A DNA stretch of 64,000 bases, from assembly GCA_947486575.1 (NCBI GenBank), contig CANKUB010000007.1, positions 1 to 64,000 of the forward strand. Direction: 5' to 3'. How positions within the stretch are numbered: the stretch's first letter is position 1; the number at the start of each line of letters is the position of its first letter. The notes under the pieces were generated by a model. It was not told the origin of the DNA. It searched no databases and saw only the letters and a program-made list of their open reading frames with translations. Source of the stretch: Betaproteobacteria bacterium (GTDB lineage: Bacteria; Pseudomonadota; Gammaproteobacteria; Burkholderiales; SG8-41). This document shows, in pieces, positions 16,360-24,111 of the stretch. Both the position numbers and the translations under genes were made by a program.

Positions 16360-17472
16360 ATGAAAGCACTGGTCATCGGCGGCACCGGCCCATCCGGCCC
16401 ATATATCGTCAACGGGCTGCTGGCGCGCAACTATGAAGTCACCATCCTGCACGGCGGCCAGCATGAAGTTGAGTTCAATCAACCGGTCGCACACATCCAT
16501 ACCGACCCGCATTTCGCCGAAACGCTGACGCCTGCGCTCGCCGGGCGAACCTTCGATATCGTGCTGGCAACGTATGGCCGCATGCGCATCATTGCCGAGT
16601 TGCTCAAGGGCAAGACCAAGCGCTTTATCGGCGCGGGTGGCTCCAGTGTGTATGCGCCGCGCAGCGATTCGCGCTGGGGGCCGTTGGGGCAACCGATGCA
16701 GGTGCCTGAAGACAGCCCACGCTGCGATGATCCTGCCGGGCTGAAATTCAATCATCTGATGTGGGTAACCGAAGAGACCGTGATGCAGGCGCATCGTGAT
16801 GGCCACTACAACGCCACCTATTTTCGTTACCCTTTGCTCTACGGCCCTCACGCACCGGGCAATTCCGATTGGGGCATCGTGCGCAGGATACTCGATGGCC
16901 GCAAGCACCTGCTGATCGCGGCCAACGGTTTACTGAAGCGGCGCGGCTACGCGCAAAATGTAGCGCACGCACTGCTGCTTGCGGTGGACAAACCCGCCGT
17001 ATCCAGCGGCCAGATCTACAACATCCGAGACGAACAGCAATATACGCAGCGCCAGTATGTCGAATTCATCGCGCGGCACATGCGCCACGAATGGGAAGTT
17101 GTCGAGGTGCCGCCCGCAATGGCGCAGCGCGTTTACAAAGGCGGCACGGCCACCTTGCGCGACGGCACCATCGAGTTTGATATCAGCAAAATCAAGACCC
17201 AGCTCGGTTACCGCGATCTTGTGACGCCCGCCGAAGCGCTCGCCCGGTCAGTGGACTGGCTGGCCGCCAATCGCCCACAGACCGGCGGCGAAATCGAGCG
17301 CCAGCTAGGTGACCCATTTGCCTATGCTGCCGAGGACGAACTGATCGCCGCCTGCAAGACGAGCTGCGCCGCCGCAGAAAGTGTGCAGTTTCCCGACATG
17401 CAGCTTGGACACATGTACCGCCATCCCAAGAAGCCCGGTGAAGCCTGGGCGCCACCGGCCAGCCCACAATAG
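16360..17472 (+). CDS. NAD-dependent epimerase/dehydratase family protein
   Basis: 370 residues with an N-terminal Rossmann motif GGTGPSGPYIVNGLL (GxxGxxG) and a strand-two segment TILHGGQ. The family active-site Tyr-x3-Lys is not visible where expected: the region reads KFNHLMWVTEE near residue 128, so catalysis may be altered. FRYPLLYGPHAPG near 155 is the usual substrate-side signature. The C-terminal 70 residues (from about 300) are a tail outside the fold. It closes the plus-strand run that begins with the CoA-transferase; the neighbouring PRISE-like reductase is a second extended-SDR relative in the same run. Confidence 0.83.
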   Translation: MKALVIGGTGPSGPYIVNGLLARNYEVTILHGGQHEVEFNQPVAHIHTDPHFAETLTPALAGRTFDIVLATYGRMRIIAELLKGKTKRFIGAGGSSVYAPRSDSRWGPLGQPMQVPEDSPRCDDPAGLKFNHLMWVTEETVMQAHRDGHYNATYFRYPLLYGPHAPGNSDWGIVRRILDGRKHLLIAANGLLKRRGYAQNVAHALLLAVDKPAVSSGQIYNIRDEQQYTQRQYVEFIARHMRHEWEVVEVPPAMAQRVYKGGTATLRDGTIEFDISKIKTQLGYRDLVTPAEALARSVDWLAANRPQTGGEIERQLGDPFAYAAEDELIAACKTSCAAAESVQFPDMQLGHMYRHPKKPGEAWAPPASPQ

Positions 17473-17483
17473 GATTTTACGAA

Positions 17484-17510
17484 AATATACAATAAAACAA
17501 TAGCTTACGA
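17484..17510 (+). repeat. Copy of AT-rich dispersed motif
   Basis: Reads AATATACAATAAAACAATAG then CTTACGA, between the ends of two convergent genes. The copy at 35612 shares the leading AAATATACA. Confidence 0.5.
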
Positions 17511-17543
17511 TTCCCGCTATCAACAACCCATGGAACAATTCCG

Positions 17544-18833
17544 CTAATGGACGAGCGCCTGATAAACCAGATGACGCATCAGCGCGCGCAACCGCTGCTG
17601 CGCTGGCGCCTGCACCATCATGATCACAATCATTTGCTCCTTCGGATCAACCCAGAATGCGGTGCCCGCAGCGCCATTCCAGTAATACTCGCCCACCGAA
17701 CCCGGCAACGGATTTTTACCTTGATCGGTGCGCACCACAAAACCCAGGCCCCAGCCCTGCCCCACATCGGGCGACGGCCCGGCTGCACCCTGCGTGATGA
17801 TGTGCGGCGTGTAGCGTGTGCTTGCGGGCAAATGATTGGTGGTCATCATCGTTACACTGTGCTTCGACAAAATACGCACACCGTCGAGTTCACCACCGTT
17901 AAGCAGCATCTGGCAAAAGCGCACATAATCCGACGCCGTAGCCACCATGCCGCCGCCACCACCGAAGCGCTGCGGTGGCACTTGCACGTTGCGCGGTGCC
18001 AGGCGTTGGCCCGTGGCTTTATCGATGTGCGATTCAGCGATGCGGCCATGATTCGCCTGCGGCACGGAGAACCCTGCATCGCGGATGCCCAGCGGCTTGG
18101 AAATGCGCTCGCGCAGAATGGTATCAAGGTCTTGCCCGGTAATCACTTCGAGCAAATGCCCCAGCACATCGGTTGCCACGCTGTAATCCCACGTGGTGCC
18201 GGGTTGATGCGCTAGCGGAATTTTCGACAATCGCGCAATGAACTCAGGTGCCGTGAGTTCAGCGCTGGAAATAGCCGCTTTGTCGTACTCGGTTTTCACC
18301 AGTGTCTTTGCACCGAACTGGCCATAGGTCAAACCGGCGGTATGCCGCAGCAAATCGTGTATGGTCATTTCACGCCGCGCGGGTTCAAGTGCGAGCGTAG
18401 TTTGCCCAGCGGAATTTTTTTGCTCAACGCCGACCTGCATGCCTTTGAACGCCGGCAAGTAGCGCGACACCGGATCATTCAGCACCAGCTTGCCTTCTTC
18501 GGCCAGCATCATCGTCGCCACCGACACAAACGGCTTGGTCATCGACGCCAGACGAAAAATAGCGTCCAGCGGCATCGCATCATTGGTCTGTGGATCGCGC
18601 ACACCCATCGTCTCGTAATAGGCCACCTTGCCGCGACGCGCCACCAGCAGCACCGCACCGGGCATGATGCCTTTGCTGACTTCCGCTTTGAAGGCATCGG
18701 TCAGGCGCTTAAGACGCTCGGATGACATGCCAACTTCTTCCGGGTTTTTCGCGCGCGGTAAACCCTGCGCGATCACTGTGAATGACAGCAGACATAACAC
18801 CGCGAAACCCGCTCGCTGCATGATTGAATGCAT
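17544..18833 (-). CDS. Exported serine hydrolase, class C beta-lactamase fold
   Basis: 429 residues with a signal peptide (about 1-24, ending VIAQG). The catalytic SxxK is SMTK near residue 97 in RLASMTKPF. The tyrosine motif is WDYSVATD near residue 217, where class C enzymes have YxN, so the third position is not Asn. HTAGLTYGQF near 164 and GGGGGMVAT near 293 are common in esterase- and peptidase-like members (EstB/CubicO group). It is a periplasmic hydrolase, probably acting on an ester or amide rather than a resistance enzyme. It is divergent from the sulfite dehydrogenase operon with 133 bases between. Confidence 0.88.
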   Translation of the reverse strand: MHSIMQRAGFAVLCLLSFTVIAQGLPRAKNPEEVGMSSERLKRLTDAFKAEVSKGIMPGAVLLVARRGKVAYYETMGVRDPQTNDAMPLDAIFRLASMTKPFVSVATMMLAEEGKLVLNDPVSRYLPAFKGMQVGVEQKNSAGQTTLALEPARREMTIHDLLRHTAGLTYGQFGAKTLVKTEYDKAAISSAELTAPEFIARLSKIPLAHQPGTTWDYSVATDVLGHLLEVITGQDLDTILRERISKPLGIRDAGFSVPQANHGRIAESHIDKATGQRLAPRNVQVPPQRFGGGGGMVATASDYVRFCQMLLNGGELDGVRILSKHSVTMMTTNHLPASTRYTPHIITQGAAGPSPDVGQGWGLGFVVRTDQGKNPLPGSVGEYYWNGAAGTAFWVDPKEQMIVIMMVQAPAQQRLRALMRHLVYQALVH

Positions 18834-18966
18834 GTTCTCCTCCTTGGCAGGATCAACCTTTAGCTATTCTGTCACAAAGCGCAAAAACAACGCCACGCAA
18901 TCCGCTTGCGTAGTCTAAACGGCAAGGTTATCGTCGCTCCATTCATGCAATTGAGCGGGAGTATCT

Positions 18967-20265
18967 ATGACAAAAGGGCTTGAACCCATAGCAATCGCTG
19001 CCAACGGCCTGCTCGACCGCCGCACCTTCATCAAAGGCGGCGCGGCATTCGCGGCAACGCTTAGCGGTTACACCGAAACCCAAGGCGCAACCGCCCAACC
19101 ACTTACGGACGATTCGTGGAGCCTTATCCCCGGTGCCACCACGCCACCGTACGAGCAGCGCTCACGCTTTGAAGCCAAAGTCACGCGCACGCTCACCAAC
19201 CCCAAGGGCGAAGCACGTGTGCAGAATGCGCGCACGCCGCTGCACTTAAGCCAGGGCACAGTCACGCCCAACGGCCTGCATTTTGTAGTGGCGCAAAGCG
19301 GCGCACCGGATATCGACCCGGCCAAACACCGCCTGGTGATACATGGCATGGTAAAGCGCCCGCTGATGTTTACGCTGGATGCGCTGGAGCGCTACCCCAA
19401 GGTGTCGCGCATGGCGTTTATCGAATGCGGCGGCAACAGCGCGCCGATGTTTTCGCCGCAACCGATACAAGCCAACCTGCAAACGCTGCACGGCATGGTG
19501 TCGTGTTCTGAGTGGACAGGCGTGCTGCTGTCAACCCTGCTCGCGGAAGCGGGCGTTGACCCGGAAGCCAAATGGCTGATTGCCGAAGGCGCAGACGCAC
19601 CCACCCTCACGCGCAGCGTGCCGCTCAAAAAGGGCCTCGACGACGCGATGATCGCGCTGTATCAAAACGGCGAACGCTTGATGCCCGCCAACGGCTACCC
19701 GATGCGGCTTTTTTTGCCCGGCTGGGAAGGCAATATGAGCATCAAGTGGCTGCGGCGCATTCAGGTGACGGACACGCCGGGCATGACGTTCCCCGAATCC
19801 AAAACCTACACGCAGCTTTTGCCCAACGGCAAGGCGTATCAGTTTTATTTTGTGGAAGAAGTGAAATCGTTCATCACACAACCCTCACCGGGGCTGACCA
19901 TGAATGGCCCCGGCACCTATGAAATTTCAGGTATCGCGTACTCCGGCGAAGGCTGCATCAAGCGCGTAATGGTATCGGCCGATGGCGGCAAAACATGGGC
20001 GCAAGCGGCGCTGCAAGCGCCGGTGCAGGACAAAGCCTTCACGCGATTTAGATTGCCGTGGCGCTGGGACGGCAGCCCCGCCATCCTGCAAAGCCGCGCG
20101 TACGACGACGCAGGCAACGTGCAACCCACACGCGCCGAATTCGTCACCGAGCGCGGCGAACTCAAAGCGCCGCTGCCGCCCGCCGCATTCCCCAATCAGC
20201 ACTTCAACGGCATCACCAGTTGGGCGATTGACGCCAAGGGCGAGGTGAAACATGTTTACGCGTAA
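18967..20265 (+). CDS. soxC: Molybdopterin sulfite dehydrogenase, SoxC-like
   Basis: 432 residues. A twin-arginine-type signal (DRRTFIKGGAAFAATLSG) sits at about 17-34, so export is by Tat with cofactor inserted. The molybdenum-ligating Cys is Cys154 in FIECGGNS. GMVSCSEWTGVLLSTLL near 178, GYPMRLFLPGWEGN near 245 and the C-terminal dimerisation domain (SADGGKTWAQA near 340) are those of SoxC/SorA proteins. The enzyme oxidises sulfite or sulfur intermediates in the periplasm. The gene overlaps the next one, a cytochrome c, by 14 bases, matching the SoxC-SoxD pair. No soxXYZAB is in the window, so it may serve free sulfite rather than a full Sox cycle. Confidence 0.9.
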   Translation: MTKGLEPIAIAANGLLDRRTFIKGGAAFAATLSGYTETQGATAQPLTDDSWSLIPGATTPPYEQRSRFEAKVTRTLTNPKGEARVQNARTPLHLSQGTVTPNGLHFVVAQSGAPDIDPAKHRLVIHGMVKRPLMFTLDALERYPKVSRMAFIECGGNSAPMFSPQPIQANLQTLHGMVSCSEWTGVLLSTLLAEAGVDPEAKWLIAEGADAPTLTRSVPLKKGLDDAMIALYQNGERLMPANGYPMRLFLPGWEGNMSIKWLRRIQVTDTPGMTFPESKTYTQLLPNGKAYQFYFVEEVKSFITQPSPGLTMNGPGTYEISGIAYSGEGCIKRVMVSADGGKTWAQAALQAPVQDKAFTRFRLPWRWDGSPAILQSRAYDDAGNVQPTRAEFVTERGELKAPLPPAAFPNQHFNGITSWAIDAKGEVKHVYA

Positions 20266-20776
20266 ATGCCTGGGCATCGGTTTGGTTATGAGCGCAAGCG
20301 TTGCGTACGCTGCGGACAGCCCCAATCTCGGCACGCCTGTCACGCCCGCCGACATCGCCGCATGGGACATCAGCATACTGCCCGACGGACGCGGCCTGCC
20401 CGCAGGCAGCGGCACTGCTGCACAAGGCGCGCCCATCTACGCGCAAAAGTGCGCGGCGTGTCATGGTGAAAACGGCAAGGGCGGCACAGCCTCAGCACTG
20501 CTGCCCAGAGGCCCGGTCACCAGCATCAACGGCGCCGAAAGAACCATTGGCAACTTCTGGCCGGTTTCAACCACGCTGTTCGACTACATCCGCCGCGCGA
20601 TGCCGTGGCAGCAGCCGAAGACGCTGACCAATGATGAGGTTTATGCGTTGACTGCTTATCTGCTGGTATTGAATAAAGTGATTGGTGAGAGCGATGTGAT
20701 GAACGCCGAGACACTACCGAAAGTGCGCATGCCGAACCGGGATGGGTTTATTGTTCGGTTTCCGGGGAAGATGTAG
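20252..20776 (+). CDS. Cytochrome c partner of the sulfite dehydrogenase (SoxD/SorB-like)
   Basis: 174 residues, signal peptide about 1-22 (ending VAYAAD). One heme site, CAACHGENGKGG, lies near residue 68, and the RRAMPWQQP segment near 113 supplies a likely axial Met. SoxD of Paracoccus is a longer di-heme protein, so this is the short single-heme version seen with many SoxC-like enzymes. The 14-base overlap with soxC implies coupled translation and a stoichiometric complex. It would hand electrons from sulfite oxidation to the respiratory chain. Confidence 0.88.
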   Translation: MFTRKCLGIGLVMSASVAYAADSPNLGTPVTPADIAAWDISILPDGRGLPAGSGTAAQGAPIYAQKCAACHGENGKGGTASALLPRGPVTSINGAERTIGNFWPVSTTLFDYIRRAMPWQQPKTLTNDEVYALTAYLLVLNKVIGESDVMNAETLPKVRMPNRDGFIVRFPGKM

Positions 20777-20918
20777 AGACAATGCCGCACCAAAATGCCC
20801 TCGCCGCGCTATTCAAGAAGGTAGGGAAACTACCCCAGTCGCCCCAATATTTTCTCAACCTCCTTACGACTTTGAATTGCCCATGCCTTCTTTTTTACTA
20901 TTGCTGGAGAATAATGTG

Positions 20919-20975
20919 ATGAAGGCCACACAGCACTGCAGGGACGCAATGGATTTTGCGTTTAATCAAGCATGA
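20919..20975 (+). CDS. Possible 18-residue leader peptide before the DUF2721 gene
   Basis: A short frame starting ATGAAGGCC with GGAGA upstream and ending in TGA that overlaps the next ATG as ATGA. The product MKATQHCRDAMDFAFNQA has no known relative. The surrounding 195 bases hold no other gene. The overlap suggests coupling, but chance is possible for something this short. Confidence 0.25.
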   Translation: MKATQHCRDAMDFAFNQA

Positions 20976-21448
20976 CTTCCGCACTGGTTTCACACGCCAT
21001 TCAACTGGCCGTAGCACCCGTGTTTATGCTGGCGGCAGTGGCGGCGATGATCGGCGCCGTGGCGACGCGGCTTGCACGCATTATCGATCGCGCACGCGTA
21101 CTGGATGAACGGCTGGAATCCGGCGCTCAAATAAATGCAGAGGCTGCCCATTGGGAACTTGACCGTCTGAAATTACGTGGCCGCTTCTGCAACTGGTCAG
21201 TGGGTTTTCTCGCCGTCTGCGCCATGCTGATCGGCGCAACGGTGATGGCGCTGTTTCTGGGCGAAACCAGTTTGCCGCTCACCGAGCGGCTGGTGCCGTG
21301 GACATTCCTGGGCGCGGTGGCCATCTTCGTGCTGGCCTTGGTGTTCTTTTTGATAGAAACGCTGCTCGCCACCCACACCTTGCGATTCGGAAAAACGCAG
21401 TTGCGTACTCAGTCGCGTACTCAATTGCGTAATCCGCCGCGCCAGTAG
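20972..21448 (+). CDS. DUF2721 family membrane protein
   Basis: 158 residues. The opening SHAIQLAVAPVFMLAAVAAMIGAVATRL followed by ARIIDRARVLDERL is characteristic of DUF2721. Three membrane segments are visible at about 8-33, 74-98 and 106-130, with a charged stretch between the first two that probably faces the cytoplasm. The last 20 residues are basic and repetitive (LRTQSRTQLRN). Function unknown. It follows the sulfite dehydrogenase pair by 195 bases and converges on a TctC operon. Confidence 0.87.
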   Translation: MTSALVSHAIQLAVAPVFMLAAVAAMIGAVATRLARIIDRARVLDERLESGAQINAEAAHWELDRLKLRGRFCNWSVGFLAVCAMLIGATVMALFLGETSLPLTERLVPWTFLGAVAIFVLALVFFLIETLLATHTLRFGKTQLRTQSRTQLRNPPRQ

Positions 21449-21482
21449 AAGAATAGCCTTCGCGCACCGAGACGCACTTGCA

Positions 21483-22448
21483 TCACTCCACACGCAACCC
21501 CGATTGCCTCACCGCAGCGCCGTTCTTGTCGTAATCCGCCCGCAGGAAAGCAGCGAATTCCTGCGGGCTATTGCCTACCGGGTCGCTGCCCTGCCCGATC
21601 AAACGCGCGCGTGTTTCGGGCGCTTGCACCACTTGCATGGCTGCTTCGTTAAGCCGCATCACGATCGCGCGCGGCGTTTTAGCGGGCACCAGCAGCCCCA
21701 GCCAGCTTCCGGCCTGAACACCGCGTAGCCCTGTGGCTTCATCCACCGTCGGCACATCGGGTAACAGCGACGAACGTGCCGCGCCAGCTAATGCCAGCGT
21801 GCGCAGCTTGCCGGTTTTGACATGCGGCAGCGCGGGCGGAATCGAATTCAGCATCACGTCCACACGCCCGGCGATCAAATCAATCACCGATTGCGGCGCG
21901 CCCGCGTACGGCACATGCGTGATGTTGATGCCTGCAATGCCTTTGAATATCTCCATGCCGATGTGATTGGCGGTGCCGTTGCCTGCGGTGGAATAGTTTA
22001 ACTTGCCTGGCGCGGCCTTGGCGCGGGCGATTAAATCCCTGGTGCTGGTAATTGGCGATGAGGCATGCGTCAGCAGCAACATGGCGCCGGTGGAAATCAA
22101 GCTCACCGGGATAAAATCTGTCAACGTGTTGTACGGCACCTTGGACATATGCGGCACGATGGTCAGGCACGGCGGGCTGGTCATGAACACGGTGTAGCCG
22201 TCCGGTGTGGCCGTTGCAATCATTTCAGCGGCGATACGCCCGCCTGCACCACCGCGATTGTCGATCACCAATTGCTGGCCAAGCAATGCAGACATGCCCG
22301 GCGTTACGGTGCGAGCGAGTACGTCTGGCGTGCCGCCTGCCGGAACGGATAACACCACGCGGATGGGCTTGTTGGGGTAGGCCTGCGCGACAACAACCTG
22401 CGCCACACCGGCCATGTACGCCGCCATCAATGTGCGCCGGTAACTCAT
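21483..22448 (-). CDS. TctC-family substrate-binding protein
   Basis: 321 residues. The start is the ATG at 22448, which overlaps the stop of the upstream TctC gene as ATGA; the ORF track begins too early. Signal peptide about 1-21 (MAAYMAGVAQVVVAQA). Mature motifs: VLSVPAGGTPDVLART (loop with PAGG), DNRGGAGGRIA, ATPDGYTVF, HVPYAGAPQSVIDLIAG where the usual YKG is YAG, and the tail RQSGLRVE. It is the last gene of a four-gene overlapping operon. Confidence 0.9.
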   Translation of the reverse strand: MSYRRTLMAAYMAGVAQVVVAQAYPNKPIRVVLSVPAGGTPDVLARTVTPGMSALLGQQLVIDNRGGAGGRIAAEMIATATPDGYTVFMTSPPCLTIVPHMSKVPYNTLTDFIPVSLISTGAMLLLTHASSPITSTRDLIARAKAAPGKLNYSTAGNGTANHIGMEIFKGIAGINITHVPYAGAPQSVIDLIAGRVDVMLNSIPPALPHVKTGKLRTLALAGAARSSLLPDVPTVDEATGLRGVQAGSWLGLLVPAKTPRAIVMRLNEAAMQVVQAPETRARLIGQGSDPVGNSPQEFAAFLRADYDKNGAAVRQSGLRVE

Positions 22449-23416
22449 TCCGCACGCATGCCGGAGCTTTTCACCACGGGCCGCCATTGCTCGATCTGCG
22501 CTTTGATGAATGCGCGATACTGCTCCGGCGTGCCCGCTACGATATCCATGGCAAAACCGTTGAGTTTTTCAGCCACGTCTGCGCGCTTTAAAATTTTTGC
22601 GGATTCTTCACTCAGGCGCGTGACGATGGCGGTGGGCGTATTCGCGGGCAGATGCAGTCCGTGAAAATTCAGCGCATCGTAACCCGCCACCACAATGGCA
22701 ATCGGCGGCACGCCGGGCAGATGCGGCGTGGGCTTGGCGCTGGTGACGCCGAGCGCGCGTATCTTGCCCGCCTGCACTTGCGCAATCGCCGTGGACACCG
22801 CCACCATCGCGTATTCCACTTCGCCCGCCAGCACGCCGGTCAACGCAGGGCCGCCGCCTTTATACGGCACGATCACCACTTTAATTTTTGCCAGGCTGTT
22901 CATCCACTCCGCAAACACATGCGACGAGGTGCCGATGCCCTGCGCGCCGAAGCGCAGCGCACCTGGTTTGGCACGCGCCTGATCGGTCAGGCTTTTCATA
23001 CTGGCGAGGGGAGAACCGCTGCTCACAATCAACGCCAGTGGAAACGTCACCCACAGCCCCGCGTGCGCATAATCGCGCTGCGGGTCGTACGGCAGCTTGG
23101 CAAATAACGTGGGGGCAATCGCCATGGTAGAAATCGCGCCAACCAATAAGGTGTAACCATCGGGCTGCGCTTTGGCGACGAGATCAGCGCCGACAATGCC
23201 GCCCGCCGCCGGACGGTTATCCACCACCACTGCCTGACCCAGGCTTTCCGTCAAACGTGCGCCGACAATGCGCGCCAGCGTGTCGGTTGAACCACCAGGT
23301 GCAAATGGCACCACCAGACGCAACGCGCGCTGCGGGAAGGGCTGCGCACTGGCGGCAGATGACAAGGCACACAAAGCCACTAACAGTGCGCCCGATATCG
23401 CTGCGTGCGCTTTCAT
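22445..23416 (-). CDS. TctC-family substrate-binding protein
   Basis: 323 residues from the ATG at 23416, whose A is shared with the TAA stop of the upstream HAD gene. Signal peptide about 1-24 (ISGALLVALCALSSAASA). Motifs: VVPFAPGGSTDTLARI, DNRPAAGGIVG, QPDGYTLLVG, IVPYKGGGPALTGVLAG, tail SSGMRAE. With the next gene it gives the operon two unlike receptors (different loops PAGG versus PGGSTD), so two ligands or one ligand with two affinities are possible. Confidence 0.91.
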   Translation of the reverse strand: MKAHAAISGALLVALCALSSAASAQPFPQRALRLVVPFAPGGSTDTLARIVGARLTESLGQAVVVDNRPAAGGIVGADLVAKAQPDGYTLLVGAISTMAIAPTLFAKLPYDPQRDYAHAGLWVTFPLALIVSSGSPLASMKSLTDQARAKPGALRFGAQGIGTSSHVFAEWMNSLAKIKVVIVPYKGGGPALTGVLAGEVEYAMVAVSTAIAQVQAGKIRALGVTSAKPTPHLPGVPPIAIVVAGYDALNFHGLHLPANTPTAIVTRLSEESAKILKRADVAEKLNGFAMDIVAGTPEQYRAFIKAQIEQWRPVVKSSGMRAE

Positions 23417-24111
23417 TACACGCCCCATAACATTTGTAAGTTCTTAATAGAATCAATTAGATATGAATGATTCTCACTGGCCAGTTTTTCACGTGTATGC
23501 GCGCCCGTTAGCACACCTACACTTACCGCCACGCCTGCGTTATGCGCCGCCTGCAAATCCGAAATGGTGTCACCAACGTTAAGCACATGACGCACGTTTA
23601 TCGTACCCGTCAGCTCCATCGCACGAAAAATCATGTACGGCGCAGGGCGGCCCTGGGGCACATCATCACCGCAGATTACGGCGGCGGCCACATCGCGCCA
23701 GCGCAAAGCATCCAACAGAATTTCTGTGATGTCACGATCAAAGCCAGTGTTGAGGGCGAGTTTAATGTCGTGCGCGCGCAACCACTCGAACGTTTCAACA
23801 GCGCCCACCACCGGCTCGACTTCGCGCGTGAACACACGCTGCAGGTGATTTTTAAACGAGGCGTAAACCACTTCTACGCGCGCTGCATCGCTGCCGTACT
23901 CATTTGCGTGCCTCGGCGCAATCAGGCGCGCAATCGCCTCGCGCTTGGATGCGCCACGCACGACGCTGATTTGTTCTGCCGAGGCTTCAACGCCGTGATC
24001 GGCGAGCGCTGCGGTAAAAGCACGCGCGACTTCGCCGCTGTCCTTGACGGTGGTGCCCGCCATATCGGACACCACCAGCCGTATCGAACGAAAACTAGCC
24101 TGCAAACTCAA
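23416..24111 (-). CDS. Phosphonatase-like HAD hydrolase
   Basis: 231 residues. The HAD nucleophile motif is SDMAGTTVKD near residue 15, the form seen in phosphonoacetaldehyde hydrolase (PhnX) and its relatives. VRGASKREAIARL near 50 carries a Lys close to where PhnX has its Schiff-base Lys, but this needs alignment. LALNTGFDRDI near 117 (motif II), ICGDDVPQGRPAPYM near 142 and NVGDTISDLQAA near 178 (motif IV Asp) complete the fold. It may cleave a C-P bond or a phosphate ester. Overlaps of 4 and 1 bases with its neighbours place it in one operon with a Vgb-like protein and two TctC receptors. No other phn gene is seen. Confidence 0.85.
   Translation of the reverse strand: MSLQASFRSIRLVVSDMAGTTVKDSGEVARAFTAALADHGVEASAEQISVVRGASKREAIARLIAPRHANEYGSDAARVEVVYASFKNHLQRVFTREVEPVVGAVETFEWLRAHDIKLALNTGFDRDITEILLDALRWRDVAAAVICGDDVPQGRPAPYMIFRAMELTGTINVRHVLNVGDTISDLQAAHNAGVAVSVGVLTGAHTREKLASENHSYLIDSIKNLQMLWGV

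Noticed and set aside
17544-18833. Class C beta-lactamase resistance gene
   Set aside because: SxxK is present but the YxN motif is not kept, so it is called only a serine hydrolase of that fold.
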